Positions 28,773 to 39,968 of a stretch of 64,000 nucleotides of DNA are shown in pieces (position 1 is the stretch's first letter; every line of letters starts with the position of its first letter). The notes under the pieces are model-generated. The model was not told the origin of the DNA. It was given only the letters and a program-made list of their open reading frames with translations, and did not search any database. This stretch comes from Rhodovulum sp. PH10 (lineage in GTDB: Bacteria > Pseudomonadota > Alphaproteobacteria > Rhizobiales > Xanthobacteraceae), in the NCBI RefSeq assembly GCF_000293785.1, contig NZ_AKZI01000030.1, positions 1 through 64,000 of the forward strand. Reading direction: 5' to 3'. Position numbers and translations under genes: made by a program.

Positions 28773-31415
28773 TCAGGCGGCGGCGGTGTGGCGCTTCGCC
28801 CAGCTCGCGACCAGCTCCGGCACGTCCTCGATCGGCACCGGCCGACTGAACAGATAGCCCTGCGCTTCCTCGCAGCCGATCGCGGCGAGGAATTCCTGCT
28901 GATAGGGCGTCTCAATCCCTTCGGCGGTGGTCGTCATGCCCAGCGCGCGCGCCATCGTCACCACCGCCTGGACGATCGCCACGTGCTCCGAGCCGCCGTC
29001 GAGATCGGCGACGAAGGTGCGGTCGACCTTGATCTTGTCGAACGGGAAGCTGCGCAGGTAGCTGAGCGACGAGTAGCCGGTGCCGAAATCGTCGAGCGCG
29101 AGGCGGATGCCGATCTCCTTCAGCCGGCGCATGATGTGCAGCGTCTTGTCGCTGTTCTCGAGCAGCACCCGCTCGGTCATCTCGAGCTCGAGGCGGTGCG
29201 GCGGCAGCCCGGTCTCGGCGAGGATGCGGGCGATCGTCTCGACCAGCGTCGGCGCGGTGAGCTGCACCGGCGACAGGTTGACGGCGATCTTCAGGTCGCC
29301 CGGCCAGGCGGCGGCCCGCCGGCACGCCTCGCGCAGCGCCCACTCGCCGAGCGGCAGCACCAGGCCCGAATCCTCGGCGACCGGGATGAACACCGTCGGC
29401 GGCACCATGCCGCGCTCGGGATGGTGCCAGCGCGCCAGCGCCTCGAATCCGGTGATCCTGTTGCGGGCGAGGTCGACGATCGGCTGGCAGTGCAGCGCCA
29501 GCCCGTCGCGGGCGATCGCCTCGCGCAGATCCATCTCGATCTGCCGGCGGTCGACCAGCTCCTTGTTCATCGACGGATCGAACAGCTTGTGGGTGCCGCG
29601 GCACTCCGCCTTCACCGCATAGAGCGCGAGGTCGGCGGCCATCAGGAGGTCGTCGGCGGCGCGGCCGTCGTGCGGGCCGATCGCGATGCCGACGCTGACG
29701 CTCGACACGATGCGGTGGCCGTCGATCACGAACGGCTCGCCGATCGTCGCGACCAGCCGGTCGGCGAGCTGGTCGAGCAGCGGGCGCGACTGCAGCCGCG
29801 ACACCACGATGGCGAACTCGTCGCCGCCGAGCCGCGCCAAGACGTCGGTCGGGCGGACGGTGCGCTTGAGCCGGCGCGCCACCTCCTGCAGCAGAAGGTC
29901 GCCGATGCGGTGGCCGAGCGTGTCGTTGATCACCTTGAAGCGGTCGAGATCGAGGAACAGCACGGCGAACTCGCGCACCGTGCCGTCCGCCGCGACCTCC
30001 TGGCGGCCGACCTGATCGAGCGCCGAGCGGAACACCCGCCGGTTCGGCAGGCCTGTCAGCGGGTCCTCGGCGGCGAGCCGGGCGACCCGCGCCTCGGCCT
30101 GCCAGCGCTTGGTGATGTCGGTGAAGGTGTGCACGAAGCTGCCGTCCGGCAGATGGGCGGTGCGCACCTCGAGCACAGTGCCGTCCGGCAGTGCGCGCTC
30201 GCACACCGTCAGCCGGCGGGAGGCCGCGTCCGCGCCCTCGAGCGGCGGCACGTTCGGCAGCGCCGTGTCGCGCAGCCGGCCGTGCCGGGTCTGGCAGTCG
30301 GCCAGCCGGTCGAACCGCGGCGGCGTGTCGAGAAAGTCCGCCGGCAGGTCGAGCAGCTCGAGGCAGCGCCGGTTGATCACCGGGATGTCGAGATCCCTGG
30401 TCACCAGCATGATGCCCTGGCTCATGTGCTCGAGCGTCAGCCCGAGCTGCCGGGATTTCAGCACCGCCTGCGCCTCCGAGCGCAGGATGCGGTTGACCGC
30501 GAACAGGATGAGAATGGTCAGCGCGATGCCGACCACGACGTTCAGCTCGAGCGTCGTGCGCGAGGGCTGGAAGATGTCGTTGTCGTCGACGCTGACGCTC
30601 ACCCACAAAGGCTGTCCCCGCACCTTGCGGACGGTGACGGTCTGGGTTCCCGGACGGGTCGGCTCGTCGGTCTCGAAGGTGGTGTTGGTGCCGGCCTCGA
30701 TCGCCGCGTAGAGCGGCGTGCCGCGCAGGTCGGTGCCGAGCCCGTAGCCGCCCGCCCGGCCGCCCGACGAGCGCACCACCCCGTCGCTGCCGATCAGCGA
30801 GATCGAGGCGGACGGGCCGAGATCGATCTTGTCGTAGAACTTGGTGAGATGCGCCGGATCGAGCGAGGCCACCACCACGCCGGCGAACGAGCCGTCGGCA
30901 TTGGAGAAGCGGCGGGTGAACTGCACCGACCAGCGATGGCTGATCCGCCCGACCAGCGGCCGACTGATGAACAGCCTGTCCTCGTCGCTGGCGACATGGA
31001 CCTTGTAGTGCTCGCGGTCCGACAGGTCGGTCGGCGGCGCCGGCTGCGGCCCGGCGTTCGAGGCCCGCATGATGCCCTTCGCATCGATGATCGCCACCTG
31101 GACGATGATCTCGCTGAGGACGTCGGTGGTGGCGACGATCGTGTGGTAGTCGGTGGTGTCCTTGCGGGTCTCGATCGAGCGGCGGAGATAGAGCAGCGCC
31201 TTGTCGATCTCGCCGATCGAGCGCAGCACGTTCTCCTCGAACACCATCGCGAAATTCTGGTTGGTGCGCTCGGCCTCGCGCTCGTCGTTGTGCACCGCCT
31301 CGACGTACTTCCAGGCAATGCCGATCCACAGCATCGCGATGATGACGACGGCGAAGATGGCCGAGCTGCGGCGCTCGGCGATCATCTTCGGCAGCTGAAG
31401 AATCGGCAGGGTCAT
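28773..31415 (-). CDS. Cache-PAS-GGDEF-EAL membrane c-di-GMP protein
   Basis: An 880-residue protein. A transmembrane helix (AIFAVVIIAMLWIGIAW) and a second one near residue 335 flank a periplasmic dCache-like sensor (SDREHYKVHVASDEDRLFIS). Next come a PAS-like segment (LEHMSQGIMLVTRDLDIPVI), GGDEF with intact LGGDEF near residue 530, and EAL with FEALARWHHP, VNLSPVQL, ELEMTER and DDFGTGYSS. Both enzyme halves appear competent. The ATG at 31415 is chosen because it starts just before the first helix and overlaps the stop of a short leader ORF; a longer in-frame start at 31535 exists. Confidence 0.93.
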   Translation of the reverse strand: MTLPILQLPKMIAERRSSAIFAVVIIAMLWIGIAWKYVEAVHNDEREAERTNQNFAMVFEENVLRSIGEIDKALLYLRRSIETRKDTTDYHTIVATTDVLSEIIVQVAIIDAKGIMRASNAGPQPAPPTDLSDREHYKVHVASDEDRLFISRPLVGRISHRWSVQFTRRFSNADGSFAGVVVASLDPAHLTKFYDKIDLGPSASISLIGSDGVVRSSGGRAGGYGLGTDLRGTPLYAAIEAGTNTTFETDEPTRPGTQTVTVRKVRGQPLWVSVSVDDNDIFQPSRTTLELNVVVGIALTILILFAVNRILRSEAQAVLKSRQLGLTLEHMSQGIMLVTRDLDIPVINRRCLELLDLPADFLDTPPRFDRLADCQTRHGRLRDTALPNVPPLEGADAASRRLTVCERALPDGTVLEVRTAHLPDGSFVHTFTDITKRWQAEARVARLAAEDPLTGLPNRRVFRSALDQVGRQEVAADGTVREFAVLFLDLDRFKVINDTLGHRIGDLLLQEVARRLKRTVRPTDVLARLGGDEFAIVVSRLQSRPLLDQLADRLVATIGEPFVIDGHRIVSSVSVGIAIGPHDGRAADDLLMAADLALYAVKAECRGTHKLFDPSMNKELVDRRQIEMDLREAIARDGLALHCQPIVDLARNRITGFEALARWHHPERGMVPPTVFIPVAEDSGLVLPLGEWALREACRRAAAWPGDLKIAVNLSPVQLTAPTLVETIARILAETGLPPHRLELEMTERVLLENSDKTLHIMRRLKEIGIRLALDDFGTGYSSLSYLRSFPFDKIKVDRTFVADLDGGSEHVAIVQAVVTMARALGMTTTAEGIETPYQQEFLAAIGCEEAQGYLFSRPVPIEDVPELVASWAKRHTAAA

Positions 31416-31453
31416 CGGCGGCCCGGCGGCAGTGCCATTTGCATTTGCGCCAT
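31412..31453 (-). CDS. Putative 13-codon leader ORF
   Basis: MAQMQMALPPGRR, with GAGGG six bases upstream of its ATG. Its TGA overlaps the ATG of the GGDEF-EAL gene (ATGA). The main gene itself has no good ribosome-binding site, so expression could depend on coupling to this leader. It could be coincidence. Confidence 0.3.
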   Translation of the reverse strand: MAQMQMALPPGRR

Positions 31454-32905
<1,452 letters not shown>

Positions 32906-32943
32906 TCCGGGCGGCGCCCGGACACCCGGGCGCAAAGCCCTCG

Positions 32944-33662
32944 TCAGATCAGCCGCAAGCCCTTGAAGCTCGCATGGCCCTCCTTGCCGACGATGATGTG
33001 GTCGTGCACCGCGACGCCGAGCGGTTTTGCCATCTCCAGGATCGCCTGGGTCATCTGGATGTCGGCGCGTGACGGCGTCGGATCGCCGGACGGGTGGTTG
33101 TGCACCAGGATGACGGCGGTGGCGGACAGCTCCAGCGCCCGCTTCACCACCTCGCGCGGATAGACCGGCGTGTGGTCGACGGTGCCGACCTGCTGCACCT
33201 CGTCGCGATCAGCTGGTTGCGCTTGTCGAGAAACAGGATGCGGAACTGCTCGCGGTCGGCGAACGCCATCGCCGTGCGGCAATAGTCGAGCACCGCCGAC
33301 CACGACGACAGCACCGGCCGGCGCTGAAAGGCGCCGCGGGTCAGGCGCTGGGCCGCCGCCTGGACGATCTTCAGCTCGGTGATCGCGGCCTCGCCGAGCC
33401 CGCTCACCTCGGCGAGCCGCAGAGGCGGCGCGGCGATCACCTCGGCGAACGACCCGAATTTCGCGATCAGCGCCTTGGCGAGCGGCTTGACGTCGCGCCG
33501 CGGCAGCGCGCGGAACAGCACCAGCTCCAAGAGCTCGTAGTCGCTCACGGCGTCCGCCCCCGCCGTCCGGAACCGTGCGCGAAGCCGGTCGCGGTGGCCG
33601 TGATAGTGCGGTCCCACGTCCTCCAATCCGAGCCGGCCCTCGGCGTCGTTCTCGTCCGCCAT
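32944..33662 (-). pseudogene. radC: radC, disrupted by one frameshift
   Basis: The N-terminal part (UPF0758: [19 protein letters not shown], HhH-like [26 protein letters not shown]) and the C-terminal part ([24 protein letters not shown] motif [17 protein letters not shown]) are in different frames. The family sequence [11 protein letters not shown] would be restored by inserting one base near 33204-33208, where the minus strand reads ATCGCGACGAGG instead of the expected ATCGCCGACGAGG. Without that, translation continues out of frame for 24 codons to a stop at 33144 and the JAMM metalloprotease motif is lost. It is either a real disruption or a sequencing error. Confidence 0.85.
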
Positions 33663-33854
33663 CTCTCGCACCGGTACCGGCATGCGCCCGCGCCCCGCAT
33701 GAACCATGGCCGACTCGTCGGCTCGTTGGCAACACGCAGCCATGGAGAGATGCAGCCGGCGCACGGAATTCGGCCTGTGCGGCGCGGAACCCGCACGCTA
33801 TAACGTTTCCAATTTCACCTCACCCACCTCCTATTCCCCACGGACCGACCGCCG

Positions 33855-34811
33855 ATGAAACGTTTCGCCGACCTCACCGAACGGGAGATCATCGCCCTCG
33901 CGATCAGCACCGAGGAAGAAGACAGCCGCATCTATCGCGGTTTCGCCGAAGGATTGCGCGAGCAGTACCCGGCGTCCGCCAAGATGTTCGATGCGATGGC
34001 CGACGAGGAGGTCCATCACCGCGGCTGGCTGTTCGACCTCTACCGGGAGAAATACGGCGAGTACATTCCGCTGATCCGCCGGCAGGACGTGAAGGGCTTC
34101 GTCAAGCACAAGCCGCTGTGGCTGGTGCGTCCGCTCGGGCTCGAGGAGGTGCGCAAATACGCCGAGGCGATGGAGTACGAGATCGCCCGCTTCTACCGCC
34201 GCGCCGCCGACCAGGCGCGCGACGCCTCGATGCGCGAGCTGCTCCTCAAGCTCGCCGAGGCCGAGGACAAGCACGAGGCGCTCGCCGAGCAGCTCGAAGG
34301 CGAGATGCTGCCGGCCGACGTGCGCGCCGAGGAGGACGCGACCGCCCGGCGGATGTTCGTGCTGCAATACGTCCAGCCCGGCCTCGCCGGCCTGATGGAC
34401 GGCTCGGTGTCGACGCTGGCGCCCTTGTTCGCCGCCGCCTTCGCCACCCAGAACACCTGGGAGACCTTTCTGGTCGGCCTCGCCGCCTCGATCGGCGCCG
34501 GCATCTCGATGGGCTTCGCCGAGGCCTTGTCCGACGACGGCTCGCTCACCGGACGCGGCTCGCCGTGGCTGCGCGGCGGCGTGTGCGGCCTGATGACCAC
34601 GCTCGGCGGGCTCGGCCACACCCTGCCCTACCTGATCCCCGATTTCTGGACCGCCACCGTCGCCGCCTTCGTGGTGGTGATCCTCGAGCTCGCGGCGATC
34701 TCCTGGATCCGCTGGCGCTACATGGACACGCCACTCCTCTCGGCCACCTTCCAGGTGGTGCTCGGCGGCGCGCTGGTGTTCGCCGCCGGCATCCTGATCG
34801 GCAGCGCGTGA
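33855..34811 (+). CDS. mbfA: Membrane-bound ferritin MbfA (rubrerythrin-VIT1 fusion)
   Basis: A 318-residue protein. Residues 1-150 are a ferritin-like diiron domain with the ligands in [26 protein letters not shown] and EAEDKHEAL. Residues about 165-318 form a VIT1/CCC1-type membrane domain ([20 protein letters not shown], five or so helices). In Bradyrhizobium and Agrobacterium MbfA exports iron and guards against iron and peroxide stress, under Irr control. No clear Irr (ICE) box was found in the 190 bases upstream. A Fur-family gene lies 25 kb away. Confidence 0.93.
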   Translation: MKRFADLTEREIIALAISTEEEDSRIYRGFAEGLREQYPASAKMFDAMADEEVHHRGWLFDLYREKYGEYIPLIRRQDVKGFVKHKPLWLVRPLGLEEVRKYAEAMEYEIARFYRRAADQARDASMRELLLKLAEAEDKHEALAEQLEGEMLPADVRAEEDATARRMFVLQYVQPGLAGLMDGSVSTLAPLFAAAFATQNTWETFLVGLAASIGAGISMGFAEALSDDGSLTGRGSPWLRGGVCGLMTTLGGLGHTLPYLIPDFWTATVAAFVVVILELAAISWIRWRYMDTPLLSATFQVVLGGALVFAAGILIGSA

Positions 34812-34833
34812 GGCGCCGCGGCGTCGCGCGCGC

Positions 34834-35640
34834 TCAGCCGAAGATCGCGAGCCCGATCAGGCCGAGCGTGCCGACGATCACCCGCCACCACACGAACAGC
34901 CCGAAGCCGTGGCGGGAGACGTAGCCGAGAAAGGTCTTCACCACGACCCACCCGAAGATGAAGGACGCGACGAAGCCGACCGCCACCACCACCAGGTGCT
35001 CGCCGGTCATCTGGGCGTGGCTCTTCAGGAGGTCGTAGGCGAAGGCGCCGACCATGGTCGGCATCGCGAGCCAGAACGAGAACTCCGCCGCCGCCCGCCG
35101 GTCGGCGCCGAGCAGCATCGCGCCGACGATGGTGGCGCCCGCCCGCGACACGCCGGGAATCATCGCCGCGCACTGCACGACGCCGATCTTGAAGTACATC
35201 GGCAGCGGAAAGCCGGTCGCCTCGTCGTATTTCGGCTTCAGCGGCAGCTGGTCGACATAGAGCAGCACCGCGCCGCCGGCGATCAGCGAGAAGCAGACGA
35301 TCCAGGGGTTGAACAGCACGTCCTTGATGAAGCCGTGCGCGAGCGCGCCCACCACCGCGGCCGGCAGGAAGGCGATCAGCACGCCGATCACGAAGCGCCG
35401 CGAATAGGCGTCGGTGACCATGTGGGTGGCGAGCAGCCACAGCTTGCGGAAATAGATCGAGAGGAGCGCGAGGATCGCGCCGAGCTGGATCAGCACCGCG
35501 AAGCTCTTGCCGAAATCCTCGTCCTGGAACCCGAAGAAATGCTCGATGAGCAGGAGGTGGCCGGTCGAGGACACCGGCAGGTATTCGGTCAACCCCTCCA
35601 CGAAGCCGAGGAAGGCGGCCTTGATCAGATCGAGCAGCAT
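34834..35640 (-). CDS. uppP: Undecaprenyl-diphosphate phosphatase
   Basis: A 268-residue polytopic membrane enzyme (BacA family) that recycles undecaprenyl-PP for cell wall synthesis. Both active-site boxes are present: [13 protein letters not shown] near the N-terminus and [11 protein letters not shown] in the second half. The ATG opens on [12 protein letters not shown], the usual N-terminus. It converges with mbfA and is divergent from the GST-queG run, an arrangement common in Rhizobiales. Confidence 0.96.
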   Translation of the reverse strand: MLLDLIKAAFLGFVEGLTEYLPVSSTGHLLLIEHFFGFQDEDFGKSFAVLIQLGAILALLSIYFRKLWLLATHMVTDAYSRRFVIGVLIAFLPAAVVGALAHGFIKDVLFNPWIVCFSLIAGGAVLLYVDQLPLKPKYDEATGFPLPMYFKIGVVQCAAMIPGVSRAGATIVGAMLLGADRRAAAEFSFWLAMPTMVGAFAYDLLKSHAQMTGEHLVVVAVGFVASFIFGWVVVKTFLGYVSRHGFGLFVWWRVIVGTLGLIGLAIFG

Positions 35641-36056
35641 GGGCGGATCGGCTCCGGACGGTTTCTTTCCAGGCCGGCGATGCGACGGCCGGCAGGCGCG
35701 GGGGCGAACGACGCGGCGAAAGGCGACCACGGACGGCACGGCGGACGCGCGGCCCCCCTGCCGCCGTCCGGGCCGCCGCCCGGAATTCACCGCAATGCCG
35801 CGCGATCAGGGCGGGATTGCGTTCGAGCGGTGACGTCCCTCCGGTTCCGGCCGTTCCGGGTCGTCGTGCGCCCGCGGCGAACGCGCCGGTCGACCCGGCA
35901 CGCCCCTCTCGGCATCGACCTCTCGGGGTGGCCCTCTCGGCGTAACCGTCTTCGGCGACGGTGCCGCGCTCCGGTGTGTCGCACGGGCGTGCGTCCTGTA
36001 TAGTGCGCCCGGCCGACGGTCGCGTCCGGCCCGCCCCGAAGTCACTGGTCGCTTGG
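35641..36056. other. Divergent intergenic region, uppP / GST
   Basis: A GC-rich gap of about 416 bp with open frames of arginine/proline-rich composition that match no family and have no ribosome-binding site. TATAGT near 35999 is a plausible -10 for the GST gene. No repeats or RNA were seen. Confidence 0.4.
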
Positions 36057-36752
36057 ATGATGTTGACGCTGTTCCACCAGCCTCTGTGCCCGCAGTCCCG
36101 GTTCGTGCGCATCGCGCTCGGCGAGTACGGCGTGAGCCCGCAGCTCGCCGACGAGCGGCCGTGGGAGCGGCGGCAGGAGTTCCTCACCCTCAACCCGGCC
36201 GGCACCACCCCGGTGCTGATCGAGGAGGGCCGCCCGCCGATCTCGCACCCGGCGATGATCGCCGAATATCTCGACGAGACCCGCGGCAAGGAGCTGGGCG
36301 AGCACCGCCTGCTGCCGCTCGACGTCTCGACCCGCATCGAGGTGCGCCGCCTGACGATGTGGTTCCTGGAGAAGTTCTATGCCGAGGTCAGCTTTCCGCT
36401 GGTGTCGGAGCGCGTCTTCAAGCGGCACATGACGGTGAAGCAGGGCGGCGGCCCGCCGGACATCGAGTCGATCCGGGCGGCGCTGTCGAACATCCGCTAC
36501 CATCTCGCTTATATCGGCTGGCTGGTGCGCACCCGCGACTGGCTCGCCGGGCCGCGGCTGACCTATGCCGATCTCGCCGCGGCGGCGCACCTGTCGTCGG
36601 TCGACTATCTGGGCGACGTGCCGTGGAGCGAGGACGAAGCCGCAAAGACCTGGTATGCGCGGGTGAAATCGCGCCCGTCGTTCCGGCCGCTCTTGGTCGA
36701 GATGCATGCCGGCATCGCTCCCTCGAAGACCTACGCCGACCTCGACTTTTGA
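36057..36752 (+). CDS. Glutathione S-transferase family protein
   Basis: A 231-residue protein with an N-terminal thioredoxin fold ([40 protein letters not shown], the [10 protein letters not shown] glutathione-binding box) and an all-helical C-terminal domain ([19 protein letters not shown]). Substrate is unknown. Two adjacent ATGs exist. Its TGA overlaps the TTG start of queG, so the two are coupled. Confidence 0.9.
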   Translation: MMLTLFHQPLCPQSRFVRIALGEYGVSPQLADERPWERRQEFLTLNPAGTTPVLIEEGRPPISHPAMIAEYLDETRGKELGEHRLLPLDVSTRIEVRRLTMWFLEKFYAEVSFPLVSERVFKRHMTVKQGGGPPDIESIRAALSNIRYHLAYIGWLVRTRDWLAGPRLTYADLAAAAHLSSVDYLGDVPWSEDEAAKTWYARVKSRPSFRPLLVEMHAGIAPSKTYADLDF

Positions 36753-37927
36753 CGGACCAGTCCGCTCTCCTCTCCGCCTCGTGCGAAAAGACCGGCGCCG
36801 AACCGGACCTCGTCGCGGCGTTGCGGGAGAAGGCGGCGGCGCTCGGGTTCGACGCGGTGGCGATCGCCCCGCCCGACCTGCCGCCCGAGACCGGTGCCCG
36901 CTTGCGGGATTTCCTCGTCCAGGGGCTTCACGGCGACATGGGCTGGCTCGCCGACCGGCCGGAGCGGCGGACGAGCCCGTGCGGGCTGTGGGCCGACGTG
37001 CGGGCAGTGGTGATGCTCGGCGCCAATTACGGCCCCGGCCACGACCCTCGCGCGTTGCAGGCGCAGAAGGACCGCGCGGCGATCTCGGTCTATGCCCGTG
37101 GCGACGACTATCACGACGTGATCAAGCCGCGGCTGAAGGAGCTGGCGCGCTGGCTGATCGGCTCCGCCGGCGGCGACGCGAAAGTGTTCGTCGACACCGC
37201 GGCGGTGATGGAGAAGCCGCTGGCGATGCGCGCCGGGCTCGGCTGGCAGGGCAAGCACACCAATCTCGTGTCGCGCGACCTCGGCTCGTGGCTCTTTCTC
37301 GGCGCGCTGTTCACCACGCTGCCGCTGCCCCCGGACCCGCCGGGACGCGACCACTGCGGCTCGTGCAAGGCCTGCCTCGACGCCTGCCCGACGAAGGCGT
37401 TTCCGGCGCCCTGGCGGCTCGATCCGCGGCGCTGCGTCTCGTATCTGACGATCGAGCACAAGGGTTCCATCCCGCGCGACCTGCGGCCATTGATCGGCAA
37501 CCGCGTCTATGGCTGCGACGACTGCCTCGCCGCCTGCCCATGGAACAAGTTTGCCCGCATGGGCCGTGACGCCAAGCTGTCCGCCCGTGACGAGCTGACC
37601 GGCCCGGCGCTCGCCGAGCTGGCGAAATTGGACGATGCCGCATTCCGGGCGTTGTTTCGCAAGACCGCGGTGAAACGGGTCGGCCGTGAAAAATTTCTGC
37701 GCAACGTGATGATCGCGATCGGCAACAGCGGCGATCCTTCGCTCGTGCCGGCAGCCGAGGCCCGCCTCACGGACGCCGCGGCGCCAGTGCGCGGTGCGGC
37801 CGTGTGGGCGCTGTCGAAACTTCTGCCCGAGCGCGACCTTTCGGCACTTGCCGAACGCCATCGCGGCGAGAACGATCCGACCGTACGGGACGAGTGGCGC
37901 GCGGCGCTGCGGAGCGACGAGGGGTGA
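36749..37927 (+). CDS. queG: Epoxyqueuosine reductase QueG
   Basis: A 392-residue cobalamin-dependent enzyme for the last step of queuosine synthesis on tRNA. The DUF1730 domain ([18 protein letters not shown]) and two 4Fe-4S motifs ([16 protein letters not shown] and [16 protein letters not shown]) are clear, with C-terminal HEAT-like repeats. The likely start is TTG at 36749, overlapping the GST stop by four bases; no ATG lies early enough in frame. Five bases separate it from the epimerase gene. Confidence 0.95.
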   Translation: MTDQSALLSASCEKTGAEPDLVAALREKAAALGFDAVAIAPPDLPPETGARLRDFLVQGLHGDMGWLADRPERRTSPCGLWADVRAVVMLGANYGPGHDPRALQAQKDRAAISVYARGDDYHDVIKPRLKELARWLIGSAGGDAKVFVDTAAVMEKPLAMRAGLGWQGKHTNLVSRDLGSWLFLGALFTTLPLPPDPPGRDHCGSCKACLDACPTKAFPAPWRLDPRRCVSYLTIEHKGSIPRDLRPLIGNRVYGCDDCLAACPWNKFARMGRDAKLSARDELTGPALAELAKLDDAAFRALFRKTAVKRVGREKFLRNVMIAIGNSGDPSLVPAAEARLTDAAAPVRGAAVWALSKLLPERDLSALAERHRGENDPTVRDEWRAALRSDEG

Positions 37928-37932
37928 GGACG

Positions 37933-38829
37933 ATGACGACACTGGTCTGTTTCGGGTTCGGCTATTGCGCGCAGCATTACGTGGCCCAGCACGGCAACCG
38001 CTTCGACCGCATCGTCGGCACCACCCGCTCGGCCGAGCGCGCCGCCGACCTCGCCGCCCGCCGCTATGGCGGCCACGAGTTGGAGATGCTGGAGTTCGAC
38101 GGCGTGTCGGCCTCCGACGAGCTGAAATCCGCCGTCCGCGAGGCGCAGGCGCTGCTGATCTCCTCGCCGCCCACGGACGCAGGCGACCCGGTGCTCGCCG
38201 CGCTCGGCGACACCATCACCGAGGATTTGTCGATCGAGAGCGTGGTGCTGCTCTCCACCCTCGGCGTCTATGGCGACCACGGCGGCGCCCAGGTGGACGA
38301 GACCGCCGAGTGCCGCCCGGTCGGCGACCGCAACCGCGCCCGCGTCGCGGCCGAAGCGGCGTGGCAAGCGCTCGGCGAGCGCACCGGCATCCCCGTCGCG
38401 GTGCTGCGGCTCGCCGGCATCTACGGCCCCGGCCAGAACGCCATCACCAATCTCGAGGCCGGCCGCGGCTGGCGGATCGTCAAGCCGGGCCAGGTGTTCA
38501 ACCGCATCCATGTCGACGACATCGTCCAGGCGATCGAGGCGTGTTTTGCGCGCGCCGCCGACGGCGTGTTCAACGTCGCCGACGACGAGCCGACCCCGCC
38601 CGGCGATCCGGTGGTGTTCGCCGCGTCCCTGCTCGGCCGCGAGCCGCCGCCCGAATGGCCGTTCGAGGAGGCGGTGAAGCATCTGCCGCCGATGGCCGCG
38701 AGCTTTTATGCCGAGTGCAAGCGCGCCTCCAACGCCAAGCTGAAACGCGAGCTCGGCGTGACCCTGCGCCACCCGACCTATCGCGAGGGGCTGACCTCGC
38801 TGTTCGAGGCCCGCCAGCCAGCCGGCTGA
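37933..38829 (+). CDS. NAD(P)-dependent epimerase/reductase, YeeZ-like
   Basis: A 298-residue extended SDR protein with a N-terminal CFGFGYCAQHYVAQH cofactor loop, LLSTLGVYGDHGG and LRLAGIYGPGQNAI. It lacks the usual YxxxK: the Tyr of VYGDHG is present but Arg-Ala-Arg replaces the expected lysine region (NRARVAAEAAWQAL), as in YeeZ-type proteins. Function is unknown. It is the third gene of the GST-queG-epimerase run, with GTGAGGACG as ribosome-binding region. Confidence 0.88.
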   Translation: MTTLVCFGFGYCAQHYVAQHGNRFDRIVGTTRSAERAADLAARRYGGHELEMLEFDGVSASDELKSAVREAQALLISSPPTDAGDPVLAALGDTITEDLSIESVVLLSTLGVYGDHGGAQVDETAECRPVGDRNRARVAAEAAWQALGERTGIPVAVLRLAGIYGPGQNAITNLEAGRGWRIVKPGQVFNRIHVDDIVQAIEACFARAADGVFNVADDEPTPPGDPVVFAASLLGREPPPEWPFEEAVKHLPPMAASFYAECKRASNAKLKRELGVTLRHPTYREGLTSLFEARQPAG

Positions 38830-38893
38830 TTTTTTCCCCGTCCGCTCGCGGGCGGCCGTGCGTTCCCGACGACCCGAGACGGTGGACCGACGC

Positions 38894-39847
38894 ATGCGAT
38901 CGCTCTCTCTCGCCCCCCTCGCCCTCGTGCTCGCCTGTGCCGTGGCGCCGGTGCCGCCGGCTCTCGCGCAGGACAAGGGCTCGGTCGATCCGAAACCGCT
39001 GCCGCCGCTCGCCCATCCGGAGGATCCCAAGACGCCGGCGAAGCAGCTGTTCGGGCGGGTGCGAACGCCGACCACCGGCAAGGCCGAGGTGATCGGTTTT
39101 TATGCCAAGGGCTGCCTCGCGGGCGCCATCGCCCTGCCGGTGAACGGGCCGGCGTGGCAGGTGATGCGGCTGTCGCGCAACCGCAACTGGGGCCACCCCG
39201 TCCTGGTGGACACTTTGGAGACGCTGGCCCTCCGGGCGCAAAAAGCGGGATGGCCGGGGCTTTTGGTCGGCGACATGTCGCAGCCGCGCGGCGGACCGAT
39301 GATCACCGGGCACGCGAGCCATCAGGTCGGGCTCGACGCCGACATCTGGCTCACCCCGATGCCCGACCGGGAGCTGACCCGGCGCGAGCGCGAGGAGACG
39401 TCGGCCACCATGGTGGTGGCGAAGAGCCGCGAGGACGTCGACCCGCGGGTGTGGACGCCGGGGCATTTCGCGGTGATCTCGACCGCGGCAAAACTGCCGA
39501 ACGTCGAGCGCATCTTCGTCAATGCCGCGATCAAGAAGGCCCTGTGCCGGGAGGCTGGCAGCGACCGGGCGTGGCTGCACAAGGTGCGGCCCTATTGGGG
39601 GCACGACTATCACTTCCACATCCGCTTGAAATGCCCGCCGGGCGAGACGCTGTGCAAGAGCCAGCCGCCGCCGCCCGCCGACGAGGGCTGTGGCAAGGCG
39701 CTCGCCTGGTGGTTCCGCGATTCGGTGCTGCACCCGCGCCCGCCGAAGCCGCCCACGACGCCGCCGAAGGTGAAGCCCAAGCCGCGCCCGCAGCTCACGC
39801 TGGCCGGCCTGCCGCCGGCCTGCCGGGCGGTGCTCGCGGCGCCGTGA
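38894..39847 (+). CDS. mepA: Penicillin-insensitive murein endopeptidase
   Basis: A 317-residue periplasmic LAS-type metallopeptidase that cleaves D-Ala-meso-DAP crosslinks in peptidoglycan. A signal peptide (LSLAPLALVLACAVAPVPPA) ends at ALAQ. Zinc-site motifs TGHASHQVGLDADIWL and WGHDYHFHIRL are intact, and six or more cysteines suggest disulfides. The C-terminus is Pro/Lys-rich. The start at 38894 is chosen at the signal peptide; an earlier in-frame start adds 12 arginine-rich residues. Confidence 0.95.
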   Translation: MRSLSLAPLALVLACAVAPVPPALAQDKGSVDPKPLPPLAHPEDPKTPAKQLFGRVRTPTTGKAEVIGFYAKGCLAGAIALPVNGPAWQVMRLSRNRNWGHPVLVDTLETLALRAQKAGWPGLLVGDMSQPRGGPMITGHASHQVGLDADIWLTPMPDRELTRREREETSATMVVAKSREDVDPRVWTPGHFAVISTAAKLPNVERIFVNAAIKKALCREAGSDRAWLHKVRPYWGHDYHFHIRLKCPPGETLCKSQPPPPADEGCGKALAWWFRDSVLHPRPPKPPTTPPKVKPKPRPQLTLAGLPPACRAVLAAP

Positions 39848-39860
39848 GGGAGCCGTTAGT

Positions 39861-39954
39861 CGTAGGGTGGGCAGAGGCGCGCCAGCGCCGTGCCCACCCG
39901 TGACGCTTTTTGTCGAAGGTTTCCGTGGGCACGCTTCGCTTTGCCCACCCTACG
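39861..39954. repeat. Intergenic inverted-repeat element (GTAGGGTGGGC type)
   Basis: Outer 12-bp inverted repeats CGTAGGGTGGGC and GCCCACCCTACG enclose nested stems (GGGTGGGC...GCCCACCC and GTGGGCA...TGCCCAC). The element is a familiar dispersed intergenic repeat in Bradyrhizobium-like genomes. It separates the convergent mepA and metZ genes. Confidence 0.7.
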
Positions 39955-39968
39955 GCTCTACGGTCGCG

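Noticed and set aside
33663-33854. An Irr (ICE) box before mbfA
   Set aside because: No TTTAGAA-N-TTCTAAA-like dyad could be found in the upstream region.
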